Assembly (NCBI GenBank): GCA_963974915.1
Contig: CAXBES010000004.1
Location: 62,001-126,000, forward strand
Length of the DNA: 64,000 nt
Reading direction: 5' to 3'
From: CAXBES01 sp963974915
GTDB taxonomy: Bacteria; Bacteroidota; Bacteroidia; Flavobacteriales; Flavobacteriaceae
Positions 31,727 to 39,363 of this stretch are shown here, piece after piece. Numbering within the stretch: position 1 is the first letter of the stretch; the number at the start of each line of letters is the position of its first letter. Under the pieces are notes generated by a model. That model was not told where the DNA came from. It did not search any database and was given only the letters and a program-made list of their open reading frames with translations. Both the position numbers and the translations under genes were made by a program.

Positions 31727-32620
31727 CTATTTACGCTTCAGTTTATCATTAAAAAAAGCGATGGTACGTTCCCAGGATAGGTTTGCGGCAGCTTCATCGT
31801 ATCTGGGCGTGGTATTGTTATGAAACCCGTGGTTTACTTCGGGGTAGAAATGAACTTCATACTCTTTATCGTATTTTTTTAGTGCGGCTTCATAGGCAGG
31901 CCAGCCTTCGTTTACTCGTGTGTCTAATCCTGCGTTATGTACCAAGAGCGGAGCATTGATCTTTGCAGTTTCTTCTTCGGAAGGCTGACTCCCGTAATAA
32001 GGAACTGCAGCGGAAAGGTTTGGTACTTTTACCGCCATCATATTGGAGATCCAACCTCCAAAACAGAATCCTACCACGCCAACTTTTCCGGTACAATCTT
32101 TATGCGATTCTAAATACTGAAACGCCGCGATAAAGTCCGTCAGCATTTCGTTACGGTCACGTTGTCTTTGCAGGGCTCTCCCGTCGTCGTCATTTCCGGG
32201 ATAACCACCAAGCGGTGTTAAGGCGTCCGGTGCAAGGGAGATAAAACCTTCTAAGGCCGCTCTTCGTCCCACATCCTCTATATACGGATTAAGTCCGCGG
32301 TTTTCGTGTACCACAATTATTCCGGGGAGTTTTACTTTAGTGTCCTTGGGTTTAGAGAGCAATCCGCGTATTTCTCCTCCGCCTTTAGGCGATGAATAAG
32401 TTATATAGCCCGATTCTATTCTGGGGTCGTTGGGTGCTACCAGTAGTGAATCCAGATAGTTGGGCAAAATAAAACTAAGGAGGGAGGGAACGGTAATTCC
32501 GCCTACGGCGTAGAGCGATAATTTTCTAATAAAATCGCGTCGCTCGAGTTTGTTATGGGCGTAATCGTCGTAGAGATCAAAAACCTCTTGCTGTATGTCT
32601 TCTTTTTGTAACTTTTTCAT
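31727..32620 (-). CDS. Dienelactone hydrolase family protein with Tat-type motif
   Basis: 297 aa. The start at 32620 (MKKLQKEDIQQEVFDLYDDYAHNKLERRDFIRKL) is preferred; the 49-residue extension to 32767 overlaps the upstream gene. ERRDFIRK (R27, R28) followed by LYAVGGITVPSLLSFILP looks like a twin-arginine export or anchor signal. The alpha/beta-hydrolase domain has VVHENRG (E106), VVGFCFGGW with nucleophile Cys186, GLDTRV (D233) and NHGFHN (H264), the Cys-Asp-His set of dienelactone hydrolases. It lies downstream of the small membrane protein gene on the same strand, 41 bp away. The substrate is unknown. Confidence 0.9.
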   Translation of the reverse strand: MKKLQKEDIQQEVFDLYDDYAHNKLERRDFIRKLSLYAVGGITVPSLLSFILPNYLDSLLVAPNDPRIESGYITYSSPKGGGEIRGLLSKPKDTKVKLPGIIVVHENRGLNPYIEDVGRRAALEGFISLAPDALTPLGGYPGNDDDGRALQRQRDRNEMLTDFIAAFQYLESHKDCTGKVGVVGFCFGGWISNMMAVKVPNLSAAVPYYGSQPSEEETAKINAPLLVHNAGLDTRVNEGWPAYEAALKKYDKEYEVHFYPEVNHGFHNNTTPRYDEAAANLSWERTIAFFNDKLKRK

Positions 32621-32661
32621 ACTTATAAAGTTATAAAAAAATAGTGAAGAACGCTTACACT

Positions 32662-32901
32662 TTATTTTGTAAAAAGTTTCTTTATAAGCGCAATGAGGGA
32701 AACGATCGCCCAGACCCCTTCCAGAATAATAAACGGCAAGTATTCCATAAGTACCGAAGCCAAACATGCCAATCCTGCGCCAAACAAGTTAAGGAGTATA
32801 AAGGAAAGCGAACTACTTTGTAATTTTCCTGTTACGTTTAGTATATACGCTAGTAGTATAAGAAAAACTCCAATAAAGCCTATCCAGTCTGTGGTGTTCA
32901 T
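32662..32901 (-). CDS. CBU_0592 family small membrane protein
   Basis: 79 aa with three predicted membrane helices: TDWIGFIGVFLILLAYILNV, SLSFILLNLFGAGLACLASVLM and YLPFIILEGVWAIVSLIALI. The order and the DWIG start, LNLFGA and EGVWAIVSL segments match the CBU_0592 family of small membrane proteins, of unknown role. It probably shares a transcript with the dienelactone hydrolase gene. Confidence 0.8.
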   Translation of the reverse strand: MNTTDWIGFIGVFLILLAYILNVTGKLQSSSLSFILLNLFGAGLACLASVLMEYLPFIILEGVWAIVSLIALIKKLFTK

Positions 32902-32981
32902 TTGTTTTTAAAATTTCTAAAATAATAATCTACAGTGTTTTTGGAAATCGTTAGTAAATTGAAACTAAAAGAGACGTTGTA

Positions 32982-33407
32982 TTAGTTTCGACTATATTCA
33001 TCTACAATCTTAGAAATTAGCTGTATCGTGATTTCTTGGTTGTCGATATTATCTAATAACTCTTTACACTCCCAACAGCCACCTTCTTTGTGAGCTATTT
33101 TCCAATATCTTTTTGCGGCTCTTATTTCCTCAGTACGATACATATAAGCACCTAGTAAAAAATAAAAATCCCCTGTTTTAATGCCTTGACGTTGTGATTG
33201 GTCGATAAAGTATTTTGATTTTTCTAAATTATTCTCAACATAGGCAGCAAACGCTTTGTCCATATTTGCTTTAGCAGTGTTAGATTTAATTTCAGTGGTT
33301 GCTGAATTCTCATCTTGAAAAATCGTCGTTTTCAATTTCTTTTGAGCGTTTCCAATTGTGGTAACACTAACCACAAATATTAGAACTAATAGTAAATTAT
33401 TTTTCAT
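32982..33407 (-). CDS. Exported TPR-like small protein
   Basis: 141 aa. The signal peptide MKNNLLLVLIFVVSVTTIGNAQ is followed by a helical body: NTAKANMDKAFAAYVENNLEKSKYFIDQSQRQGIKTGDFYFLLGAYMYRTEEIRAAKRYWKIAHKEGGCWECKELLDNI. The paired helices with AAYVENNLEKS and GAYMYRTEEIRAAKRYWKIA look like two TPR units. CWEC near the C-terminus could form a disulfide. No named family is recognised. AT content rises from here to the defence-type genes, so it may belong to the accessory region. Confidence 0.72.
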   Translation of the reverse strand: MKNNLLLVLIFVVSVTTIGNAQKKLKTTIFQDENSATTEIKSNTAKANMDKAFAAYVENNLEKSKYFIDQSQRQGIKTGDFYFLLGAYMYRTEEIRAAKRYWKIAHKEGGCWECKELLDNIDNQEITIQLISKIVDEYSRN

Positions 33408-33471
33408 TGTTTGTTATTTGAATCTTGTTTTACACGGGTTGATCCATCATTTTTTTTAAATAGATATATTT

Positions 33472-33831
33472 TTAGTTGAAGTTTGGTGCACATTCTAAAT
33501 TATCGTTGTAAGGCGCAATATATTTCCAAAATGCTTTTCCCGCACTGTCTAAATACGCCAACGAATAATTAAATTTAGTTCTTGATCCAACTTGATATAA
33601 ATATTCTTTAAAGGAACTTGTAAAACGAACAATGGCAAAATAGAAAGTATTATAACTTTTATCAGTAACTTCATAAAAAGTTACTTGTGAAATAGCATCA
33701 CTACTATAACTGTAATATGTGGAACCATAACTTTCAGATTTTACATAATTCATCAATTCTGAGCATGAAGTTTGAGCGCTAATGTTCAGAGTAAAGAGGC
33801 TGGCAATTACAAATAGTAAAAATGTTTTCAT
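33472..33831 (-). CDS. Exported protein with weak KTSC-like similarity
   Basis: 119 aa with a signal peptide (LLFVIASLFTLNISAQ). The mature region, YYSYSSDAISQVTFYEVTDKSYNTFYFAIVRFTSSFKEYLYQVGSRTKFNYSLAYLDSAGKAFWKYI, resembles the pattern of KTSC domains (strand, strand, Y-x-Y-x-V, helix with S-x-G-x-x-F), which are linked to RNA or peptide binding elsewhere, but the match is weak. Cys residues near both ends of the mature protein could form a disulfide. It precedes the TPR-like gene at 32982 with a 64-bp gap. Confidence 0.65.
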   Translation of the reverse strand: MKTFLLFVIASLFTLNISAQTSCSELMNYVKSESYGSTYYSYSSDAISQVTFYEVTDKSYNTFYFAIVRFTSSFKEYLYQVGSRTKFNYSLAYLDSAGKAFWKYIAPYNDNLECAPNFN

Positions 33832-33939
33832 TTGGCTAGTTTATTAATTAGTACTTGGTTTTATCTATGTATATAATTTATAATTCTTTAGTTATTCAAG
33901 CTAGCAAGTACGCACCAAACTTTTTGGCGGCAAGCAAGT

Positions 33940-34007
33940 GAAAAATCCACGATGGTTTTCGTAAGTAGGCGAGAACTAGCAATAAATTATATACGTTGTT
34001 GGCAAAC
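33940..34007. repeat. Boundary element, copy 1, ending in arm of IR-A
   Basis: A GAAAA...TTTTC hairpin (33940-33960) is followed by a 23-bp block (33979-34001) that is 21/23 identical to 36720-36742, then GTTGGCAAAC (33998-34007), one arm of the inverted repeat around the STAND gene. The element lies at the 3' end of that gene. Confidence 0.75.
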
Positions 34008-34008
34008 G

Positions 34009-36588
34009 TTATTCTAATATTTCAATTAATCTATTACAATATTTATTATTTATATCAAGTTTTAAACCTTCTTCTGCCATTTTTTTTGCCTCATCACGAT
34101 TATTATTGTTAAGTAATAACCAACCTAATCTTGAATAATCTGTGGCGTTCCCTTCACTTATTTTTGATGTAAATATTTTTATTATTAAATCAAGCATTTC
34201 TGATTTGTATTCATCTCTCTTGGCAGCCATATTATGGTAGAAATGATTGTTAATCCTGTTTGCAGCTTCACTAATTTCCTCTAGACTTACATTCGGTAAC
34301 TGTATCAGTTCTGTCAAAGCGTGGCTTTCACCATCCCAATCTTTGCTATATCTGCAAACTGCTGCAAGTTTCTGCCATAATCGAGATTTTTCGTTGACTG
34401 GAATATTAGATTTTATATACTCTCGTAAATAATATTTTATTTTATCATAGTCATTATATTCTTCAAATACTTCAATAATATACTTGTATGTTTTTGGGTA
34501 TTTTGACGCAATGTATTCTAATAGTGGCAGTTCGTATTCAAACTCTTCTGTAGACTTTATTCTATTAGAGATTGACTTAAATTTTCTTTCTATTTGGATA
34601 GAAAGTCCAGAACTTAAATTATTAAATGTTGTGGTACCAAATTCCATTAGAAGGTCTCGGTCCGACATAATTTTAATTTTATCAGGATTAATTTCCAATT
34701 CTCCTTTACCAAAAATTGTTGCGGCTAATGGAACATTAATTATTTCGTCACCGTCTTTTGTAATTATTTCAATAAATGAACTTTGTCTTAATTCTTCAAT
34801 GGCAGATTGAACATTCATTTTTTCGTTTTCAGGTCTCCATAAAACAGCTTCTAAAGCGATTGTAGGAACCATTGAATTCCAGCTGCAAAGTGTAAGAAAA
34901 ACTCTTTTAGCTGCTGGTGAAAGAGTGTTAAATGTTCTTTTAAATAAAGCATCTAATATTTTTTCTTGTTCAGCGACTACACGTTTTATTTTACTTACTT
35001 TTTTATTTCTTGCAACTTCACCTAATAAAATTTTTATAATGTAAGGATGTCCATCAGATTCTAAAATTAATTCTTGAATATAATCATCTGTTAAATAATT
35101 TGTTATATTTAGTTCTTTTGCAAATTCATAAATTAATTCTTTACATTCTTCATCTGACATTCCCTGGACTTCAATAGGATAATCAGCCTTAAAATTCCTG
35201 CTTATCCTTGATGTAATTAAAACTTTATTTGGATTTCTTATGTAAGTATTTATCCATTCGAAAACCTCAACTGGATTTGTAATAGTTTCGAAGTTATCAA
35301 AAATATATAATGACTTACCGAAAGTGTTTTTAGTCAAATCATTTGCAAATAGTTGCTCATATTCAGTTTTTTTAGCATTTGGATAAAGTAATGAACAATA
35401 GTCTTTTGCCATATCTTCAATGTTCAGAACTTTAGTTTGAACTTGTTTTGGACCATCTATTAATAAGTCAATATCTCGAGAACTGAACCAGATAATTAAT
35501 TCAAATCTTTCACTATTGGTAATATCTGTTATAAGATTCATAGCAAGTGACGTTTTACCAACTCCTCCTTTTCCTAATAACGTAACTATTGGAAATCTAT
35601 CTTCTTGAAGTAAAGTCGTCTTAAGTTCTTCTTCTAGCTCTCTTCTTTTTACGTATAATTCAGGCGAACTAGGTAAATTTGTTAAACAATTACCTATAAC
35701 ATTTAAATCTTTAATCCCTTCAGTATGGCTTTTTGGAAGCTGTGTTATAGGAGTTAAATAGGGTTGAGCTGATTTGTAAATTCGTTCATCACTAATATAA
35801 GATAGTGTTTCAAATCTGTCGCCTTTCAAATTACCATTGGTTATCCAAAAATCAGTTAATTCTGCATTTGAATAAAACAAATCTATTTTTCTCGGTTTAT
35901 CTAGATAAACATAAATACCATTAGGAAAATTAAAAGAGTTTTCTTTTTTCAGTTCATCATATTTCTTTTCATTATCTTGTGTTAGATTCGAGACTCTATA
36001 TTTACCTGATAAATTTTGATGTAAATATGCCCAAGTTCTTTTAAATGCACTAAAATTATCAGTAATTAAATCAAGTGAATTTTCTAATTTGGGACAAGCC
36101 TGATTGCAAGATTCAATATTTGGTGCTCCGTGTCCTTTAGTTTTGTTTCTCAACTGTGTCAATAAAATAAACCAGTTTCTCAATGGACTTTTAGTAGATA
36201 ATTTATTGTGCTCAATTTTAAATATTGAAAGACATTCATCCAATAGCACTTGACATTCGTATTGCCAATCACCTTTACTACATCTTTGCGTTAATTCCTT
36301 AAGTTCATAATCTCTAATGTTTGATGTAATTAATTGTGAAGCTGGTCCAATTACTATATCATCAATTGCCTTTGAAAAATCACCTAAAGCATTTGCTCTA
36401 CATAAGTTATACTGATAACGATATTTTGTTCTTTCAGAATCTTCATTTATTGCAGACACAAGAAAAAGTGCAATATTCTTCGTAAGAAATTCTGCATAAT
36501 TTAATAATTCATAAAAGTAGCTTAAGTCAGATTCCTGTTTTGCTACGTCAACTTTTTCTTTAAGTTTTTTTAAAGGGTAGTATTCCAT
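34009..36588 (-). CDS. STAND NTPase (NB-ARC-like) with HEPN-like N-terminus, candidate defence protein
   Basis: 859 aa. The N-terminal 300 residues are mostly helical; FILLTQLRNKTKGHGAPN carries R147-x5-H153, a HEPN-like RN...H motif that may be an RNase site. The STAND NTPase follows: Walker A LLGKGGVGKTS (337-347), Walker B LYIFDN with Asp431, VLITSR (456-461), then winged-helix and arm regions (LSPAAKRVFLTLCSW). From about 640 the chain is helical and TPR-like, with SRLGWLLLNNNNRDEAKKMAEEGLKLD at the end, the usual sensor part. Avs-like NTPases recognise phage proteins and trigger an effector; here the effector would be the N-terminus. Codon use is clearly more AT-rich than the neighbours. 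It is enclosed by a gene-specific 10-bp inverted repeat. Confidence 0.85.
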   Translation of the reverse strand: MEYYPLKKLKEKVDVAKQESDLSYFYELLNYAEFLTKNIALFLVSAINEDSERTKYRYQYNLCRANALGDFSKAIDDIVIGPASQLITSNIRDYELKELTQRCSKGDWQYECQVLLDECLSIFKIEHNKLSTKSPLRNWFILLTQLRNKTKGHGAPNIESCNQACPKLENSLDLITDNFSAFKRTWAYLHQNLSGKYRVSNLTQDNEKKYDELKKENSFNFPNGIYVYLDKPRKIDLFYSNAELTDFWITNGNLKGDRFETLSYISDERIYKSAQPYLTPITQLPKSHTEGIKDLNVIGNCLTNLPSSPELYVKRRELEEELKTTLLQEDRFPIVTLLGKGGVGKTSLAMNLITDITNSERFELIIWFSSRDIDLLIDGPKQVQTKVLNIEDMAKDYCSLLYPNAKKTEYEQLFANDLTKNTFGKSLYIFDNFETITNPVEVFEWINTYIRNPNKVLITSRISRNFKADYPIEVQGMSDEECKELIYEFAKELNITNYLTDDYIQELILESDGHPYIIKILLGEVARNKKVSKIKRVVAEQEKILDALFKRTFNTLSPAAKRVFLTLCSWNSMVPTIALEAVLWRPENEKMNVQSAIEELRQSSFIEIITKDGDEIINVPLAATIFGKGELEINPDKIKIMSDRDLLMEFGTTTFNNLSSGLSIQIERKFKSISNRIKSTEEFEYELPLLEYIASKYPKTYKYIIEVFEEYNDYDKIKYYLREYIKSNIPVNEKSRLWQKLAAVCRYSKDWDGESHALTELIQLPNVSLEEISEAANRINNHFYHNMAAKRDEYKSEMLDLIIKIFTSKISEGNATDYSRLGWLLLNNNNRDEAKKMAEEGLKLDINNKYCNRLIEILE

Positions 36589-36610
36589 TCTTGGATTTAG
36601 TTTTTTTAAT

Positions 36611-36748
36611 GTTTGCCAACGTCTCTGTGTATGAGTTGTTGCGTTGGTTAAGTACGAAAGTTAGCAAATAAAAACCGAATAGAAAATCCGCGAGGATTTT
36701 CCAAGTGCACACAGACCGAGCAATGAATTATACACGTTGTTGTATGCA
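36611..36748. repeat. Boundary element, copy 2, between the two cassettes
   Basis: It starts with GTTTGCCAAC (36611-36620, arm of the STAND gene repeat) and ends with GTTGTATGCA (36739-36748, arm of the HEPN gene repeat). Between them are a hairpin GAAAATCC/GGATTTTC (36682-36701) and outer, imperfectly complementary ends near TGTGTATGAG and TATACACG. The right 60 bp resemble copy 1. Confidence 0.78.
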
Positions 36749-36753
36749 GTTTT

Positions 36754-37647
36754 TTATGATTTTAAAATATCTAATTGTTCAATTAAGAACGCCATTTTCT
36801 TTCGATTTCTATTGTCCAACCCATAGAAATATCCTCGGTCAAATTCAAACCTATTTCCGTGTGAATGTGCTATCCAAATATTATAGAAAAGAGTTTCGCT
36901 AGACGATAGGTTTCCTTTCATACTTGTCTCTGGTTTTAAGTTACTAATTACATCTCTGTCCTCATCAACTTCAAATTCGTTTTCAAATTTCATAACTGGT
37001 GTTTGAAAAATGTAAGAGAACAAACTTTTCATAGCTTTTATTTTCGTGAAATCTTTATACTTTAAATTTAACTCACTCTTAAATTTCCTCAAAACTGACC
37101 TCATAACTACAAGTGATTCAAAAAGATAATCTTGATTTATTACTAATCGATGGCTATTACCTTGTCCTTCTCTAGCTTTTGTTCCAGCAGTTTCTCTGTA
37201 GAAAGAGTTTACGATTAAATTATTGTGTATTAGTAGGTTTCTAGTTGCTTTTATCTCTATTAAATCAGTTAGTTCATCTTCGGTAACTATATTTTCAGGA
37301 ATACCACTAATCTTTGTAAAATAACTTATTATGTCAGGTAAGTTTTTATAGGAAACTGCGTTTACTTTATTCTCAATAGCTTGGTCTAAAGGATTTCCGT
37401 CAATGAGTTGTTGTTTAGAAATATTTTCACTTTTTACATCTAATTTATCTGGAATATAATTTAGTAAAGTCCTTAAAGTATCAATTATTGAATGTTCAAA
37501 AGATGCAACTCCTAAAGCAAATAAACCTTCCAATATTATACTATCTTCATTGTTCATTTTTCTTTGTCTGATTTTTTCAATTCGGTCTAATGCCTGTTCG
37601 ATTGGATTAATCAGCTCCTTTTTCAGTAATAATATTGGTTGTTCCAT
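36754..37647 (-). CDS. HEPN domain protein, probable RNase-type effector
   Basis: 297 aa, mainly helical, no signal or membrane segment. DELTDLIEIKATRNLLIHNNLIVNSFY contains RNLLIH (R136-x4-H141), the catalytic motif of HEPN ribonucleases, in the expected ATRN...HN context; the earlier helices (GLFALGVASFEHSIIDTLRTLLNYIPDKL) fit the first half of the four-helix fold. The C-terminal part (about 200-297) is unassigned, ending FYGLDNRNRKKMAFLIEQLDIL. It is AT-rich and lies in its own cassette next to the STAND gene. No antitoxin-like partner was seen, so a toxin-antitoxin reading is less favoured. Confidence 0.8.
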   Translation of the reverse strand: MEQPILLLKKELINPIEQALDRIEKIRQRKMNNEDSIILEGLFALGVASFEHSIIDTLRTLLNYIPDKLDVKSENISKQQLIDGNPLDQAIENKVNAVSYKNLPDIISYFTKISGIPENIVTEDELTDLIEIKATRNLLIHNNLIVNSFYRETAGTKAREGQGNSHRLVINQDYLFESLVVMRSVLRKFKSELNLKYKDFTKIKAMKSLFSYIFQTPVMKFENEFEVDEDRDVISNLKPETSMKGNLSSSETLFYNIWIAHSHGNRFEFDRGYFYGLDNRNRKKMAFLIEQLDILKS

Positions 37648-37965
37648 TTAGTTTGGTCAAATTGCATACAACATCGAATACAAAAAGACCCCTTCCTTTT
37701 TATCCGCTTAGTGCCTAATTTTTTCCTTTTATCTAAAAAGTAAACCCAAATATAACTCTTGTGTATAAATACATTTTACGGTTTTCCTTATTTTTATAAA
37801 CATCGTTTTCAACATGTTACAAATTGAAGTGGGGTGGTGCAATTTTTTACAGACCAAACCATCACTACACGATTTTTTTTATCAATACTGTAACGTCTGC
37901 AGTAAAATAAAGTCTATTAATTAATGTTATCTTACACAGTACTAACTAATTAATTAATCTCATTT
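37648..37965. other. Intergenic region, 318 bp
   Basis: It begins with the arm TGCATACAAC (37663-37672) that pairs with the arm at 36739-36748. The rest is AT-rich leader sequence of the M16 gene with no clear -7/-33 pair. A 36-codon frame from 37814 looks like chance. No RNA gene was recognised. Confidence 0.6.
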
Positions 37966-39363
37966 ATGAAAAACAAACTCAGTATGCTATTGTTACTGGG
38001 CGCTTTTCTCGTATCGTGCAACCAAAGCGAAACCAAGGAGGAAACAACCAGCGCAGCAATAGACAAGTTTAGTGTTCCGGTGGAGTATTATAAGCTCGAC
38101 AACGGACTTAAAGTGATCCTTTCACAAGACAAGACCTCACCCACGGTGATCGTCGCTGCCTATTACAATATCGGTTTTAGGATAGAACCCAAAGACCGTA
38201 CAGGCTTTGCCCACCTTTTTGAACATATGATGTTTCAGGGGTCTAAAAACCTCGGAAAAATGGAATTTATTAAGCTCGTACAAAGCAACGGCGGAGTGCT
38301 TAACGGCTCTACACGCTTTGATTTTACAAACTACTTCGAGATTGTCCCTTCTAACAAGTTAGAAACCATGTTGTGGGCAGAAGCAGACCGTATGCGCGGA
38401 CTCGACATTACACAGGAGAATCTTACGAATCAACAGGGGGTAGTAAAGAACGAAGTAAAAGTGAATGTTCTCAATCAGCCGTACGGCGGTTTCCCATGGC
38501 TGGACATGCCGCAATACGCCAATACCAATTGGTACAACGCCCATAATTTCTATGGCGACCTCGAAGATCTGGATGCTGCGAATCTGGAAGATGTAGCGAG
38601 TTTCTTTAAAACGTATTACGCGCCTAACAACGCGGCTATTTCGGTAGTGGGAGATTTTGAACCGGGAGAAGCCAAGGCGTGGATAGAAAAGTACTTTGGG
38701 AATATCCCTTCGGCAGAGATCCCGCCTTTGCCCGATATTAGCGAGCCGAGACAGGAAGAAGCCAAAGATTTTATTAAAGATGACGCCTTGGCAAATAAAC
38801 CGGCAATAGCCGTGGCCTACCACATGCCGCCGCGAAACTCACCAGAGTATTACGCCATGGGTTTACTGGATCAGATCTTGATCCAGGGTGATAATGCCTT
38901 ACTTCAGAAGAAATTAGTAGACGAATTAGGCTATACCAGCGATGTTCAGGGTGGTATTAATTACCTCGGAAACATGTTTAATTACAACGGACCCATGCAG
39001 ATCATGTTCAACTTTACCTACGACAACGACACGACTAAAGACGAAGTGATGGCAGCAGTAGATGAGGTGATCGCAGAAGTTTCAGAAGGAATAACACAAG
39101 AAATGATAGACAATGCGATCGTAAAAGGTCGGTCTGCACTCTACGATGTGATAGGAGGGACCTTTGGACTGGGACGTGCCGATCTGTTATGTAGTTTTGC
39201 GCTATTTGACGACGACCCTTCGCGTATCAATTCGATAGAAGATGAGTTTGACAAGGTAACGCCCGAAATTATGAACAGGACCGTATCAGAATACTTAAGA
39301 AAAACCAACAGAACAACGCTAACGGTGAATCCGTTGCTGGCTAATAACGAAAATGTAAACTAA
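37966..39363 (+). CDS. M16 family zinc peptidase, catalytic subunit, lipoprotein
   Basis: 465 aa with a lipoprotein signal (SMLLLLGAFLVSC, Cys18). The inverted zinc motif HLFEH (83-87) in GFAHLFEHMMFQGSKN is intact, and GVVKNEVK about 70 residues later supplies the third ligand region. Blocks NGLKVILSQDKTSPTVIVAAYYNIGFRIEP and NAAISVVGDFEPGEAKAWIEKYFGNIP are typical of the M16B type. It likely degrades peptides outside the cytoplasm. Its stop overlaps the next gene's ATG by one base, so the two are translationally coupled. Confidence 0.95.
   Translation: MKNKLSMLLLLGAFLVSCNQSETKEETTSAAIDKFSVPVEYYKLDNGLKVILSQDKTSPTVIVAAYYNIGFRIEPKDRTGFAHLFEHMMFQGSKNLGKMEFIKLVQSNGGVLNGSTRFDFTNYFEIVPSNKLETMLWAEADRMRGLDITQENLTNQQGVVKNEVKVNVLNQPYGGFPWLDMPQYANTNWYNAHNFYGDLEDLDAANLEDVASFFKTYYAPNNAAISVVGDFEPGEAKAWIEKYFGNIPSAEIPPLPDISEPRQEEAKDFIKDDALANKPAIAVAYHMPPRNSPEYYAMGLLDQILIQGDNALLQKKLVDELGYTSDVQGGINYLGNMFNYNGPMQIMFNFTYDNDTTKDEVMAAVDEVIAEVSEGITQEMIDNAIVKGRSALYDVIGGTFGLGRADLLCSFALFDDDPSRINSIEDEFDKVTPEIMNRTVSEYLRKTNRTTLTVNPLLANNENVN

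Noticed and set aside
32970..32985. Possible third arm, CGTTGTATTAG, left of the gene at 32982
   Set aside because: No complementary arm was found on the other side of that gene, so there is no evidence for a third unit.
36754..36902. Plus-strand short open frames over the HEPN gene and other overlapping antisense frames
   Set aside because: They are shadows of real genes in opposite or shifted frames and lack leaders, known motifs or plausible composition.
33998..37672. Integron attC sites
   Set aside because: The arms do not fit the RYYYAAC/GTTRRRY core pair, there is no integrase gene, and the repeats enclose each gene instead of following it as attC does. The cassette idea is kept only as an analogy.
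37814..37924. 36-codon frame from the ATG at 37814
   Set aside because: Composition is unlike a protein (several Cys and Trp, no helix pattern), no leader or promoter was seen, and it lies in the leader of the M16 gene.
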